Source of the DNA: Lacticaseibacillus zeae DSM 20178 = KCTC 3804
GTDB lineage: Bacteria > Bacillota > Bacilli > Lactobacillales > Lactobacillaceae
Assembly (NCBI RefSeq): GCF_000260435.1
Contig: NZ_BACQ01000031.1
Location: 248,001-312,000 of the forward strand
DNA: 64,000 bases
Reading direction: 5' to 3'
The position numbers and the translations under genes are program-made. Shown here one piece after another: positions 17,042-26,589 of the stretch. Under the pieces are notes generated by a model. The model did no database searches, was not told the DNA's origin, and worked only from the letters and a program-made list of their open reading frames with translations. Within the stretch, counting starts at the first letter, position 1. Every line of letters begins with the position of its first letter.

Positions 17042-17752
17042 ATGTATCACGATATTGCAGAGCAACTGATTCAAGATATTCTGGCAGGACAGTATCCGGT
17101 CAAGCTGCCAACCGAGCAGGTGTTGATGGATCGCTATCAAGCCAGCCGCAACACGATTCGTAAAGCATTGGATGTGGTGTTTGCCCACGGACTGGTGCGC
17201 CGGGTTCAGGGCAGCGGCTATTACGTCATTGATCATTCGGCGCAGTCGGACGCGGTGCTTAATATGTCAATCGGTTTTGATCAGACAGCCATGGTAAAAG
17301 GTGGCCCGCTGACATCTAAAGTCGTCAAGTTTGCGTTGATCCCCGCAACGGCTGCGTTGGCTCAGCGTGGTAATGTCACCCGCGGCGATCCGGTTTACCA
17401 AGTCGTGCGACTACGGTACTTAAAGAAGCAGCTGTATGACTTGGAAGAATCGTACTTCCCGCAAGCAATTGTGCCGCATCTTTCGGCCGAAATTGCACGC
17501 GGCTCAATCTTCGCATACTTGCGGAACACGTATCACATGGTCGGCAGTACGACTGAGAACTACATTCAAACATTGCCACTGCCAGCCGACTATGCTGACT
17601 TGATGGAGTTGCCGGTAGAAACCAATCATCTTTGTCTCGATGGGATTAACTATTTGGCAAGCGGTAAAGTTTTCAACTTTTCACGAACTTATTTTGTTTA
17701 TCAGGGTCTGACGCTGTATTACCACACGACGAATATCGATTTGGAGCGATAG
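17042..17752 (+). CDS. GntR/HutC family transcriptional regulator
   Basis: 236 residues. An N-terminal winged helix (about 1-68: LPTEQVLMDRYQASRNTIRKAL, VRRVQGSGYYV) is followed by a UTRA ligand-binding domain. The ATG at 17042 has GGGGAGG at 17029-17035. It stands between the divergent IIB-IIA genes and the IIC/DUF3284/MupG genes, so it most likely represses this sugar system in response to a phosphosugar. HutC-type regulators bind dre-like operators such as the one at 5241. Confidence 0.9.
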   Translation: MYHDIAEQLIQDILAGQYPVKLPTEQVLMDRYQASRNTIRKALDVVFAHGLVRRVQGSGYYVIDHSAQSDAVLNMSIGFDQTAMVKGGPLTSKVVKFALIPATAALAQRGNVTRGDPVYQVVRLRYLKKQLYDLEESYFPQAIVPHLSAEIARGSIFAYLRNTYHMVGSTTENYIQTLPLPADYADLMELPVETNHLCLDGINYLASGKVFNFSRTYFVYQGLTLYYHTTNIDLER

Positions 17753-17758
17753 GGCCGG

Positions 17759-17772
17759 GCTGGCTCACGCTC
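17759..17772 (-). repeat. Palindromic-repeat end fragment
   Basis: GGCTGGCTCACGCTC-like end fragment directly after the GntR stop and just before full copy 7; marks the far end of a deleted tandem copy. Confidence 0.65.
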
Positions 17773-17777
17773 ACCAT

Positions 17778-17895
17778 AACGCGTTCACCAGCCCAGAAAC
17801 CTGCGTGTAAGGACCTTGGTCGCAATGGCCTAAGCCCGGGCCATCACGCCCAAGGCCACTTACACTCCGGTTTCTAACCGGGCTGGCTCACGCTC
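17778..17895 (-). repeat. Palindromic repeat, copy 7 (reversed)
   Basis: Full-length, 118 bp. Arms CCAGCCC/GGGCTGG and AGAAACC/GGTTTCT. It ends 23 bp before the IIC start codon. Confidence 0.95.
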
Positions 17896-17918
17896 AAAAA
17901 ATTTGAGGGGTGTAAATA

Positions 17919-19280
17919 ATGAATAAGCTTATCAATTGGCTCAATAAACATGTTGTCCCAATCGCGGCGCGGATCGGGTCGATTCGCTGGCTGGTCGCCT
18001 TGCGTGATGCGTTTATTGCTATCATGCCGGCGATGATGGCCGGAGCGATTTCGACTGTGTTGAATGCGTTGATTCGGGATATTCCAACGCAATTCGGCTG
18101 GACCGGATTCGTCAATTCGATGCAGTGGCTGATCGGGATTAACGCGGTTGTCTGGACGGGAACGTTGGCCATTCTCGGATTGATTTTCTCGTTTACGTTC
18201 GGTTATCAACTGGCGGTTCAATATAAGGTCGAGCCGGTGACGGCAGGGATCGTAACGCTGGGTACGTTCATTATGAGCCTGCCGCAAAACTTTACCCTGA
18301 CCTTGAAAGCCGGTCTGGCAAAAGGGGCTGTCAAAACGCTGACCGATGCCGGCGCTGTTGTTTCCGGTAAAGACGTCAGCATGTGGGGCTTCTTTAACTT
18401 TGGTAAATTCTTTGGTGCGTACGGGTTCTTCACCGTCATGCTGATGGGTGCCGTTGCTGCGACGATTTATATCTGGTTGATGAAAAAGCACATCACGATT
18501 AAAATGCCGGATTCGGTTCCACCAGCTGTTGCCAATGCTTTCACCGGTATTGTACCGGCCGCAGTCGCGCTTTACGGCGTAGGTATCATCAATTATCTTT
18601 TCACCCAGTTTGGGACCACGGTGATCGAATTTATTGCCAAAGTCTTGCAGGAACCACTTTTGGGCTTGAGCCAAGGCTATGGCGCCGTGTTACTGATGAC
18701 GATTTTGGTTCAGGTTTTCTGGTTCTTCGGGATTCACGGGACCAATGTGTTGGGGCCGGTGCTTGATAGTATCTGGTTGACGGCTCAAATTGCCAACATC
18801 AACGCATTCTCAAAAGGGCAAGATCTACCGTATTTATGGACACGTAACTCCTTTGATCTGTATGCTTGGATTGGTGGCGCTGGTTCGACATTGCTGCTGT
18901 TAATCGCCATCCTGATGTTCTCAAAACGTGACGATCAGCGGGCAGTGGCTAAGTTGTCCATTGCGCCGGGCTTCTTCAACGTTAACGAGCCAGTCATGTT
19001 CGGGATGCCAATCGTGCTTGATCCGATTTACTTCATTCCGTTCATTTTGGCGCCGGTCGTGATGGTCTCAATCGCTTATGGTGCTGTTGTCAATGGGCTC
19101 GTCTCACCAATTAAAGCGCAAATTGTTTGGTCCTTGCCGCCATTTCTAAATGCTTTAGTGGCAACCATGGACTGGCGGTCAGTAGTCTTGCAGCTGGTTA
19201 ACATGGTGGTCGGCTTCTTAATCTACGTGCCATTTGTCAAGGCCGCCAACCGCATCAAACCCGCGCAAATTGATGATTGA
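17919..19280 (+). CDS. PTS lactose/cellobiose-family subunit IIC
   Basis: 453 residues, polytopic EIIC of the lactose/cellobiose family with about 10 hydrophobic segments. The characteristic FFGIHGTNVLGPV and PGFFNVNEPVMFGMP segments are present. It forms the sugar channel for the IIB/IIA encoded on the other strand at 16270-16928. GAGGGGTG precedes the ATG. Context with a MupG-like hydrolase suggests a beta-linked or muramyl-type disaccharide as cargo. Confidence 0.93.
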   Translation: MNKLINWLNKHVVPIAARIGSIRWLVALRDAFIAIMPAMMAGAISTVLNALIRDIPTQFGWTGFVNSMQWLIGINAVVWTGTLAILGLIFSFTFGYQLAVQYKVEPVTAGIVTLGTFIMSLPQNFTLTLKAGLAKGAVKTLTDAGAVVSGKDVSMWGFFNFGKFFGAYGFFTVMLMGAVAATIYIWLMKKHITIKMPDSVPPAVANAFTGIVPAAVALYGVGIINYLFTQFGTTVIEFIAKVLQEPLLGLSQGYGAVLLMTILVQVFWFFGIHGTNVLGPVLDSIWLTAQIANINAFSKGQDLPYLWTRNSFDLYAWIGGAGSTLLLLIAILMFSKRDDQRAVAKLSIAPGFFNVNEPVMFGMPIVLDPIYFIPFILAPVVMVSIAYGAVVNGLVSPIKAQIVWSLPPFLNALVATMDWRSVVLQLVNMVVGFLIYVPFVKAANRIKPAQIDD

Positions 19281-19321
19281 TTTAACAAACACGTCATGGT
19301 GCTCAGAGAGGTGATTTCTAA

Positions 19322-19741
19322 TTGGAGATTCAAATGATGTTCAAAGTGCCGACAGCGTTTATGTACGGCCAACTGATTCGGTCTGTGCAGGCCGACATCA
19401 AGACGCATACCGGCCGGGAAGTGTTGCCGGGCAGTCTGGATGGCTTCACGTATCAGAAAAAATGGGCCAATGGCATGACTGGGAAGTTGACGATCACGCA
19501 TGCCATCGCCAATGAGCGTTACGCGTATGAGCTTGACACCAATCGCGATCATTATCAGGTGGATTATCAATTACGCGATCTCGGTGATCACAAGACGATG
19601 CTGCATTATACTGAAACAATTGAAGGTAAAACCGCTAAAGGCAAAGCTAATAATCGCACAGCCGGGTTTTTATTGAATTGGCAACGTAAGCATCGCTTTA
19701 AAAAGATGTCGCGCCAAATGGCTGCACAATATTTTAGCTAA
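19322..19741 (+). CDS. DUF3284 domain protein
   Basis: 139 residues, soluble; matches the DUF3284 family frequently found next to cellobiose-type PTS genes. The start is a TTG at 19322 with GAGAGGTGA seven bases upstream. No catalytic motif can be named; an accessory role in the sugar system is inferred from context. It follows IIC closely and precedes the MupG-like gene, so the three form an operon. Confidence 0.75.
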   Translation: MEIQMMFKVPTAFMYGQLIRSVQADIKTHTGREVLPGSLDGFTYQKKWANGMTGKLTITHAIANERYAYELDTNRDHYQVDYQLRDLGDHKTMLHYTETIEGKTAKGKANNRTAGFLLNWQRKHRFKKMSRQMAAQYFS

Positions 19742-19758
19742 GAAGGGATTTTTGTGAA

Positions 19759-20865
19759 ATGAAACGATTAGGTATCTCGCTTTATCCGGATCAAAGCAGT
19801 TTCGAGGCGAACAAAGCCTATCTCGATCTGGCCCATCATTATGGTTATAGCCGTATATTCACCTCGCTTTTGCAGCTTTTGGGCGAAGACGGGGAGGATC
19901 TGTTGGTAAAGTTTAGCCAAACGATTGATTATGCTAACCAGCTTGGGTTTAAAACGATTGTGGATATCAATCCGGCGTTGTTCAAGGAACTGAAGATCAG
20001 TTATGATGATCTAAGCTTTTTCAAGGATCTCCATGTTTGGGGACTGCGACTGGATGAAGGTTTTACCGGGGCAGAAGAGGCGCGGATGACGCATAATCCC
20101 TATGGCTTAAAAATCGAACTGAATATGAGCCGGGGGACCAATTATCTTGCTAGCATCATGGCCTATGATCCCAATCGCGATAACCTAATCGGCTGCCATA
20201 ACTTTTATCCGCAAGCCTTTACGGGATTGAGTGAGGCGATTTTCGCCGAATACTCTGCGCAATATCGGCATTACGGGCTGCATACGGCGGCGTTTGTGTC
20301 GTCGGCTAACGGAAAAATCGGGCCGTGGCCGATTCATGACGGGCTGCCGACGATGGAAAGTGATCGGCATCGGGATATTGCCAGTCAAACCAGCCATTTG
20401 GTGCTGACGGGTCAAATTGACGATGTGATCATCGGCAACGCCTTTGCCAGTGAGGCGGAACTCAAAGCAGTTGCGGCAACCTTTTTGGCGCCGTATCCTG
20501 TGCTGCATACCGATATGCTGGCTAGCATGACGCCGACTGAGGAAAAAATTGCCTTTGCCGCGCCGCATCTTTATCGCGGGGACGCTTCGGCCTATCTGCT
20601 GCGGGATACCCAGCCGCGCATCACGTACAGTACGGCAGATATCCCCGCTCATGACAACGGCCAAACATTCGACCGCGGGGATATCCTGGTGGTGAATTCG
20701 GCTTATGGCCGGTACAAAGGCGAGTTGCAAATCGTTTTGACCCCATTCAAGGATGACGGCCAGCGGAATCGGATCGGCCGCATCTGTGCGGATGACCTTG
20801 GCTTTTTGGATCTGGTTAAACCTTGGTCGACTTTTGTGTTGGAAAAACGTGAATTGAGTGATTGA
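19759..20865 (+). CDS. MupG-like (DUF871) 6-phospho-glycosidase
   Basis: 368 residues. An N-terminal TIM barrel (MKRLGISLYPDQ start typical of the family) is followed by a small C-terminal beta domain from about residue 245. In Staphylococcus the family member MupG is a 6-phospho-N-acetylmuramidase that cleaves MurNAc-6P-GlcNAc after PTS uptake. Here it ends an operon with a lactose/cellobiose-type IIC and DUF3284, so intracellular cleavage of an imported 6-phospho-disaccharide is likely. Whether the substrate is cell-wall derived is inferred. Confidence 0.75.
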   Translation: MKRLGISLYPDQSSFEANKAYLDLAHHYGYSRIFTSLLQLLGEDGEDLLVKFSQTIDYANQLGFKTIVDINPALFKELKISYDDLSFFKDLHVWGLRLDEGFTGAEEARMTHNPYGLKIELNMSRGTNYLASIMAYDPNRDNLIGCHNFYPQAFTGLSEAIFAEYSAQYRHYGLHTAAFVSSANGKIGPWPIHDGLPTMESDRHRDIASQTSHLVLTGQIDDVIIGNAFASEAELKAVAATFLAPYPVLHTDMLASMTPTEEKIAFAAPHLYRGDASAYLLRDTQPRITYSTADIPAHDNGQTFDRGDILVVNSAYGRYKGELQIVLTPFKDDGQRNRIGRICADDLGFLDLVKPWSTFVLEKRELSD

Positions 20866-20938
20866 AGTAAAAACGTTTAGTTATAACTTACAGCAATACT
20901 ATAAAAATAAGGATGAGACATAATCCACAACCATAAGA

Positions 20939-20984
20939 AAATGGCGAACATCAATTCCAATAGTGGGATTTTTGCTCGCCATTT
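20939..20984 (+). terminator. Hairpin after the MupG-like gene
   Basis: AAATGGCGA and TCGCCATTT form a 9-bp stem enclosing a smaller ATTCC/GGGAT stem. No clean T run follows, so it may be a terminator or a structured remnant. Confidence 0.45.
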
Positions 20985-21025
20985 GTTTCGTCATGGACAA
21001 TTCGTCAGAAGTCTTAAGATTTTAG

Positions 21026-21204
21026 TGCCAAAGCGGAGCAATCGTAGGCGGGGACGGGCTCAGTGGTGAGATTGTACTAGCCGGGCGGTCTTCCCGGCGT
21101 AGTACAAGGCCGAGCTTTGAGACTCTGCCGGTTTTGCAGAGGCTCAAAGTCGTGCCCACCACGTTCCAGCCCAGTCCCCGCCGGAGATTGCGGAGTTTGG
21201 CGCG
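21026..21204. other. Branched inverted-repeat element (cloverleaf-like)
   Basis: Long outer arms pair across 178 bp: GCAATC/GATTGC, GGCGGGGAC/GTCCCCGCC, GGGCT/AGCCC and GTGGTG/CACCAC. Inside are two separate hairpins: TTGTACTA-GCCGGG/CCCGGC-TAGTACAA (21072-21107) and CTTTGAG-CTCTGC/GCAGAG-CTCAAAG (21115-21149). The layout is one closing stem with two internal arms. It is GC-rich, non-coding, and fills most of the 404-bp gap between mupG-like and argH. It may be a structured RNA or a second class of intergenic repeat. Confidence 0.7.
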
Positions 21205-21269
21205 GCAGAGAGTTAATTGCCTGAGCCCGCTGTATCGTGCTTATTTAAAAATAAAAGTCATGTGACAAC

Positions 21270-22673
21270 TCATTGCGCCGATTGCTCCTCCTCATGTGCC
21301 GCAATGATTTTTTCATCCCGGGCCACCTCTTTCAAGACGTTGCTGACGGCAGTGCCGCCTAGTGACGTGCGGCGATTGACGGCGGCTTTGGAGGTGAGTT
21401 CGGCGTAGACGTCGTTTTCGATTTGCGGCGCGGCCTGCTGGAGTTCGCTTAGTGGCATTTCCTGCAGGGCGGTACCGGATTTGATGCCTTTTAGCACGAG
21501 TTCACCGACGATGGCGTGTGCCTGGCGGAAAGGAACGCCTTTTGTGGCCAGATAGTCGGCGAGTTCGGTTGCGTTGCTGAAGTCATGCGTGGTGGCTTGA
21601 GCCATGCGCTTTTCGTGCACGGTGAGATCGCTGAGCATGCCGGTGAAAATATGCAGCGAACCGAGAATGGTGTTGTAGGTGTCAAAAATCGGCTCCTTGT
21701 CTTCCTGCATGTCCTTGTTATAGGCCAGCGGGATCGCCTTCATGGTGGTGAGCAGTCCCATTAGAGCACCGTACACCCGCCCGGTTTTGCCACGAATGAG
21801 TTCGGCGAAGTCCGGGTTTTTCTTTTGGGGCATAATCGAACTGCCGGTGGAAAAATCATCGCCGAGTTCGATGTAGTTGAACTCAAATGTGGACCACAAG
21901 ATCAGCTCTTCGGCCATCCGACTTAAATGCTGCATCAAAATAGCACTGTTGCTGAGGAATTCAAGCGCGAAGTCCCGGTCGGATACGGCATCCAGACTGT
22001 TGTGGTACAGCTGATCAAAACCAAGTTCCTTGGCGACCAACGTGCGATTAATCGGGAAGGTGGTGCCAGCCAGTGCGGCCGCACCTAATGGCAAGATGTC
22101 GGTGTGCTTTTGGGTAAAGTCAAAACGTTCCCAGTCACGCTGGAACATTTCGAAATACGCCAACAAATAATGGCCATAGGTGATCGGCTGAGCGTGCTGC
22201 ATGTGAGTGTAGCCGGGCATGATTGTGGCGGCGTGGACTTTGGCTTGGCCGACCAAAACCGTTTGTAAATTGGTCAAGGCTTCTTTGATTTCCGGCAGGC
22301 GATGCTTGAGCCAGAGGTGCAAATCGGTGGCAACCTGGTCATTGCGTGAACGGGCTGTGTGCAGCTTGCCGGCAACCGGACCAATTTCGGCAGTGAGCAA
22401 CGCCTCCATGTTGAGGTGAATATCTTCATTTTCCACGGTAAAATGCAACTTCCCGGCGGCCAGTTCTTTTTGCAGATGGTGCAGGCCGGCAGTAATCTTG
22501 TCAGCATCACTTTGTGGGATGATGCCGGTTTTCCCTAACATTTTGACGTGGGCCAAGGAACCTTCCAGATCTTCTTTGGCCATTTGTTGGTCAAAACCGA
22601 TGGAGGCGCCGAAAGCATCGACCCAGTGCGCGGCTGTTTCGGTGAAACGCCCGCCCCATAGCTTATCAGTCAT
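21270..22673 (-). CDS. argH: Argininosuccinate lyase
   Basis: 467 residues, full length for the fumarase/aspartase superfamily enzyme that splits argininosuccinate into arginine and fumarate. The superfamily signature [12 protein letters not shown] is present (about residue 280), as are the N-terminal LWGGRF and the TARSRNDQ substrate-binding segment. Its start overlaps the argG stop by 8 bases. Last gene of the transporter-argG-argH operon. Confidence 0.97.
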   Translation of the reverse strand: MTDKLWGGRFTETAAHWVDAFGASIGFDQQMAKEDLEGSLAHVKMLGKTGIIPQSDADKITAGLHHLQKELAAGKLHFTVENEDIHLNMEALLTAEIGPVAGKLHTARSRNDQVATDLHLWLKHRLPEIKEALTNLQTVLVGQAKVHAATIMPGYTHMQHAQPITYGHYLLAYFEMFQRDWERFDFTQKHTDILPLGAAALAGTTFPINRTLVAKELGFDQLYHNSLDAVSDRDFALEFLSNSAILMQHLSRMAEELILWSTFEFNYIELGDDFSTGSSIMPQKKNPDFAELIRGKTGRVYGALMGLLTTMKAIPLAYNKDMQEDKEPIFDTYNTILGSLHIFTGMLSDLTVHEKRMAQATTHDFSNATELADYLATKGVPFRQAHAIVGELVLKGIKSGTALQEMPLSELQQAAPQIENDVYAELTSKAAVNRRTSLGGTAVSNVLKEVARDEKIIAAHEEEQSAQ

Positions 22674-23886
22674 GTTGCTTTTCCTCGGAGTGAACGTGGT
22701 TGACCTGCTCGAAAACGGTGGTCGGCAAGGTCCAGAGTTTTATGAAGCCGGCTGCTGCTTCCTGATCGAAGGAGTCGGCGCTGGTGTAGGTGGCCAGATC
22801 TTCGTCGTAGAGTGAGTTGTGCGCGGACTTGCGGGCGACAGCGACGGCATTGCCTTTGTACAGTTTCATTTTAACTGTCCCGTTGACAACCGCTTGCGTC
22901 TGATCGATGAAGGCCATTAAGGCGTCGAACAAAGGTGAAATCCACTGGGCTTCGTAAATCATGTTCGTGAGCTTGTTTTCGATCGTCGGCTTGAAGTGTT
23001 GCACGTCGCGTTCGAGCGTTAGATTTTCTAGGTCGTGGTGGGCAGCCATGATGACGGCAGCGGCCGGGGCTTCGTAAACTTCGCGGGACTTGATGCCCAC
23101 AAGCCGGTTTTCGATTTTGTCAATCCGTCCGATGCCGTTTGCGCCGGCAATTTGATTGAGCTTTTTGATCATAGCGGCTAGCGGCATGTGCTCGTCATTT
23201 AAGGCAACCGGCACACCTTGTTCGAAGGTCAGATCAAGAAAAGTCGGTTCGTCAGGGGCTTCTTCTGGAGCGACGGTCATGCCCCAAGCATCGTCAGGCG
23301 CCTGATTCCAGGGATTCTCGAGAATACCGGCTTCATTGGCGCGACCCCAGAGATTGGCATCAATGGAATACGGGGATGCTTTGCCGATCGGTACCGGAAC
23401 GTTGTGCTCTTTGGCGTAGTCAATTTCCTCTTCACGTGACCAGTGAAAATCGCGAATCGGGGCTTCGATTTTCATGTCGGGATCCAAGGCGTGAATCGCC
23501 GCTTCAAACCGAACCTGATCATTGCCTTTGCCGGTTGAACCGTGGGCAATCGCGGTGGCGTTTTGCTGGTGGGCAATTTTGACTAGATGTTCGATGATCA
23601 AAGGACGGGATAACGCTGAGACAAGGGGATAGTCGCCTTCATATAATGCATTAGCCTTGATGACCGGTGCGACATAGTGATCAGCAAATTCGTCTTGCGC
23701 ATCGACAACGATTGAATCAATCGCCCCGACTTTAAGCGCCTTTTGTTGGATCGCATCAAAGTCGGCATCGGGCTGGCCAACGTTTAAAACCACGGCGATG
23801 ACCTCGTATCCTTTATCCATCAACCAAGGAATCGCAACAGATGTGTCAAGACCGCCTGAGTAAGCTAATACAATTTTTTCTGTCAT
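22666..23886 (-). CDS. argG: Argininosuccinate synthase
   Basis: 406 residues. It condenses citrulline and aspartate using ATP. The N-terminal [13 protein letters not shown]-binding motif and the [11 protein letters not shown] citrulline/aspartate segment are present. It lies 23 bp after the amino-acid transporter gene and overlaps argH, so uptake and arginine synthesis are co-expressed. Confidence 0.97.
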   Translation of the reverse strand: MTEKIVLAYSGGLDTSVAIPWLMDKGYEVIAVVLNVGQPDADFDAIQQKALKVGAIDSIVVDAQDEFADHYVAPVIKANALYEGDYPLVSALSRPLIIEHLVKIAHQQNATAIAHGSTGKGNDQVRFEAAIHALDPDMKIEAPIRDFHWSREEEIDYAKEHNVPVPIGKASPYSIDANLWGRANEAGILENPWNQAPDDAWGMTVAPEEAPDEPTFLDLTFEQGVPVALNDEHMPLAAMIKKLNQIAGANGIGRIDKIENRLVGIKSREVYEAPAAAVIMAAHHDLENLTLERDVQHFKPTIENKLTNMIYEAQWISPLFDALMAFIDQTQAVVNGTVKMKLYKGNAVAVARKSAHNSLYDEDLATYTSADSFDQEAAAGFIKLWTLPTTVFEQVNHVHSEEKQHD

Positions 23887-23909
23887 GTGTGATTATCTCC
23901 TTTTTAATT

Positions 23910-25367
23910 CTAGTTAAACCGTTTTTCGATTAACCGTAACAAACGCGACAAGGTGAAGGTCATGATGAAGTAGAAAATGGCGACGACAACCAGCGGCAGG
24001 AATGGCTTGAACGAAGCGCCTTGAACGACCGTGCCTTCAAACATTAATTCAGTGGCGCCGATGACGGACAGCACTGAACTTTCCTTGATATCGGTGACGA
24101 ATTCGTTCCCGAGCGCTGGCCAGATGTTCTTCATGGCTTGCGGTAAAATCACGTAGCGCATCGCCTGACGTTGGTGCAGTCCCAGCGAACGGGCCGCTTC
24201 GGTTTGCCCAACCGGGACAGAGTTGATCCCGCCCCGGATGATTTCGGCAACATAGGCACCAGAGTTGATGGCCATCGCAATCGCACCGGCAATAAAGGCG
24301 CTGAGGTCTAACCCGAGAATTTGGGTACCGAAGAAAACGATGAACGCCTGAACCAGTAATGGCGTGCCCCGAATGAATTCGATGTAGACATTGGCGATGG
24401 CCTTGGCGAGCCAATTGCGGCTGAGTTTCATCAACGCCAGCAAGGTGCCGATGATGGTGCCGAAGAAGACGGTTAACGCCGCGAAAATCAGGGTATAAAT
24501 CGCACCGCGGATGAAATAGTTCCCGTATTTAGCCCAAAAACCCTGATTCTGATCCTGCAGCTTGTACGCCGCTTGCAAATACTGCTTATACTTGGCGCCT
24601 TTGACCTTGCTGATGGTTTTGTTGACTTGCGCAAGGAGTGCCGGCGACTGCTTGTTAACCGCAATAGCAGTCGGTGCTTTGTCGGTGGCAAAATGCGGAT
24701 CCAGCACCATCAGGCTTGGCGTGCGGGCCACATACGAATCGGCAATGGTGCTCGCCATGACGCCGGCGTCCAGTTTGTTGTAAGAAATCTGGGCGATGAC
24801 GTCATTGGCCTTGTCGAGACTTGTGACTTTTGCACCCGGTAGTTGGGTTTTGGCTAACTGCTCCTGGGTGGTTTGTTTCTGCGCGCCAACCCGCTTACCG
24901 GAAAAGTCGGCGATTGATTTGTACTTGGCTTTGTCGGCTTTGCGAATCACCATGACCTGAGTTTCGTATAGGTATGGCTGCGAGAAATTGACTTCTTTTT
25001 CCCGTTCTGGCGTTTTGGACATACCGGAGACAATCAAATCGATTTTGCCGGTTTTCAGTGCCCCGATTAGGGCAGTGAAGTTCATTTCTTTAATTTGCAG
25101 CTTCACGCCCATATCCTTGGCGATCTGCTTGGACATGGAAATATCCGCGCCGACGATGGTATCGGCTCCATTCAATGTCGCATGGAACTCCAAGGGCGCA
25201 TAATCAGCAGACAGGCCAACGATCAGATAGCCGCGCTTTTGGATCGCTGCCAGATCATCGCTGGCAGCTGCAGTTGGTGTCGGTTGCTGAACGGTGAAGC
25301 CAATGAGCATGGCTAAAAGTGCAATGATGGCAACTGCCCAATGTTTGATTCCCCGCATATGACTCAC
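23910..25367 (-). CDS. Amino-acid ABC transporter, binding protein-permease fusion
   Basis: 485 residues. A signal/anchor segment (about 10-32) precedes a type-3 periplasmic-binding-like domain (about 40-262; GYLIVGLSADYAPLEF, DLIVSGMSKTPER). A permease domain (about 275-485) follows, with the conserved EAA loop (EAARSLGLHQRQAMRYVILPQA region). Such fusions are typical of glutamine/polar amino-acid transporters (GlnP-like) in lactic acid bacteria. No ATPase gene is adjacent, so it must borrow one encoded elsewhere. Linkage to argGH suggests arginine, citrulline, glutamine or aspartate as cargo. Confidence 0.9.
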   Translation of the reverse strand: MSHMRGIKHWAVAIIALLAMLIGFTVQQPTPTAAASDDLAAIQKRGYLIVGLSADYAPLEFHATLNGADTIVGADISMSKQIAKDMGVKLQIKEMNFTALIGALKTGKIDLIVSGMSKTPEREKEVNFSQPYLYETQVMVIRKADKAKYKSIADFSGKRVGAQKQTTQEQLAKTQLPGAKVTSLDKANDVIAQISYNKLDAGVMASTIADSYVARTPSLMVLDPHFATDKAPTAIAVNKQSPALLAQVNKTISKVKGAKYKQYLQAAYKLQDQNQGFWAKYGNYFIRGAIYTLIFAALTVFFGTIIGTLLALMKLSRNWLAKAIANVYIEFIRGTPLLVQAFIVFFGTQILGLDLSAFIAGAIAMAINSGAYVAEIIRGGINSVPVGQTEAARSLGLHQRQAMRYVILPQAMKNIWPALGNEFVTDIKESSVLSVIGATELMFEGTVVQGASFKPFLPLVVVAIFYFIMTFTLSRLLRLIEKRFN

Positions 25368-25388
25368 TCCTCGCTAATGATTATGGAC

Positions 25389-25402
25389 TGAATATATACT
25401 CA
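25389..25402 (-). promoter_or_regulatory. ArgR-type ARG box
   Basis: TGAATATATACTCA matches the ArgR/AhrC consensus TGAATWWWWATTCA with one mismatch and overlaps the -10 box of the transporter-argGH promoter. A weaker half site (AATTCA) lies about 40 bp further upstream. Repression by arginine is expected. Confidence 0.65.
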
Positions 25403-25419
25403 TTTCAATGAATATGCAA
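25391..25419 (-). promoter_or_regulatory. Promoter of the transporter-argGH operon
   Basis: Minus strand -35 TTGCAT (25419-25414), 17-bp spacer, -10 TATATT (25396-25391), about 20 bp from the transporter start region. Confidence 0.7.
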
Positions 25420-25452
25420 GGAAAATGTTAAATATGCAAAATTAATTCATTT

Positions 25453-26127
25453 TTAGTCAGTTGCGCGAAGTCCGGCCAGGAACGGAGAGATGAGGTGCCA
25501 AAGCTTGGTATTATCGCGAATGTAGGAGTTGTGAGTTTCGCCGGGGAGGATATGCAATTCGGCATTTTGAATATGTGTGGCAATGGTGAAGGTTTCTTTG
25601 CGGGCAATCAGGTCGCGGCTTCCGGCCAGCACCAGCGTCGGCATGGTAATGGTGTGCAACATGGCTGGCGTGATTTGCGGTTCATGGAGCATCATGGCAA
25701 GCTTAGGCGAAGGTCGGTGTCCGGCAGCAATCCGAAAAAGAATCCGGGAATACCACCGTAACCCTTGAGGCGTCAGGTTGGCACCGGCCACAATCAAAGC
25801 GCCCGCCAATTCCGGATGCCGAATCGCCAACAGCAAAGCGATAATGCCGCCATCCGAAAACCCAAGAATGATCGGCCGCTGCAGTGCCAATTCGCTGATC
25901 AACGCGGCGACATCTTCGGTCATGGCATCATAACTAAGCTGATCCGTGCGGGCACTCTGGCCGTGGTCACGACTATCAAGTGCAATCACGGTATAATGCG
26001 GCGCCAGGTAAGTGATCAAATCGCTAAAAATCGTATGATCCTCGCCATTGCCATGCAATAGAACAATCGCCGGCCCGTGCCCGCTTTTTTGATAGTAGAG
26101 TTTTAGATCGTTGTGATAGAAAAACAT
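25453..26127 (-). CDS. Alpha/beta hydrolase
   Basis: 224 residues with the alpha/beta-hydrolase fold: oxyanion-hole motif VLLHGNGED, nucleophile elbow GFSDGG, an acidic residue near LVLAGSRDLI and the catalytic His in GETHNSY. Probably an esterase or related enzyme; substrate unknown. The start has GGAGG upstream (minus strand). Two palindromic repeats lie upstream, between it and walR. Confidence 0.85.
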   Translation of the reverse strand: MFFYHNDLKLYYQKSGHGPAIVLLHGNGEDHTIFSDLITYLAPHYTVIALDSRDHGQSARTDQLSYDAMTEDVAALISELALQRPIILGFSDGGIIALLLAIRHPELAGALIVAGANLTPQGLRWYSRILFRIAAGHRPSPKLAMMLHEPQITPAMLHTITMPTLVLAGSRDLIARKETFTIATHIQNAELHILPGETHNSYIRDNTKLWHLISPFLAGLRATD

Positions 26128-26148
26128 ATAATAACCTCCAGAAAAAAT

Positions 26149-26266
26149 GAGCGTGAGCCGGCGCGGTTAGAAGTCGGAGTGTAAGTGGCCTTGGGCGTGA
26201 TGGCCCGGGCTTAGGCCATTGCGACCAAGGTCCTTACACGCAGACTTCTGCGCCGGGGAACGCGTT
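26149..26266 (+). repeat. 118-bp palindromic repeat, copy 8
   Basis: Full-length. Arms CCGGCGC/GCGCCGG and AGAAGTC/GACTTCT. First of a tandem pair in the 462-bp gap before walR. Confidence 0.95.
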
Positions 26267-26275
26267 AAAGAAAGT

Positions 26276-26393
26276 GAGCGTGAGCCAGCCTGGTCAGAAA
26301 CCGGAGTGTAAGTGGCCTTGGGCGTGATGGCTCGGGCTTGGGCCATTGCGACCAAGGTCCTTACACGCAGGTTTCTAGGCTGGAGAACGCGTT
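26276..26393 (+). repeat. 118-bp palindromic repeat, copy 9
   Basis: Full-length. Arms CCAGCCT/AGGCTGG and AGAAACC/GGTTTCT. Compared with copies 7 and 13, the last pair of the tip arm has switched from C-G to T-A on both sides, a compensatory change. Confidence 0.95.
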
Positions 26394-26398
26394 ATGGT

Positions 26399-26416
26399 GA
26401 GCGTGAGCCGGCGCAT
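26399..26416 (+). repeat. Palindromic-repeat end fragment
   Basis: GAGCGTGAGCCGGCGC, the left end of a third tandem copy, truncated. The rest of the gap to walR (26417-26589) holds AT- and GC-rich unique DNA with a likely walR promoter (TATACT at 26550). Confidence 0.75.
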
Positions 26417-26589
26417 TCCTCCTAAAACAAGGGGCAGACGTCAACTTTTGCGAAATTTAAAAATAGGGCAAAACAAGCGACAGAAGCGGCTTTGACGTGG
26501 GTTGCCGCCGCCTCACAGCTGGCGGGTCGCACTCGTCTTACAAAACCGTTATACTATAGAAGAGTATCTTAAACCAAGGAGGGCCGATG

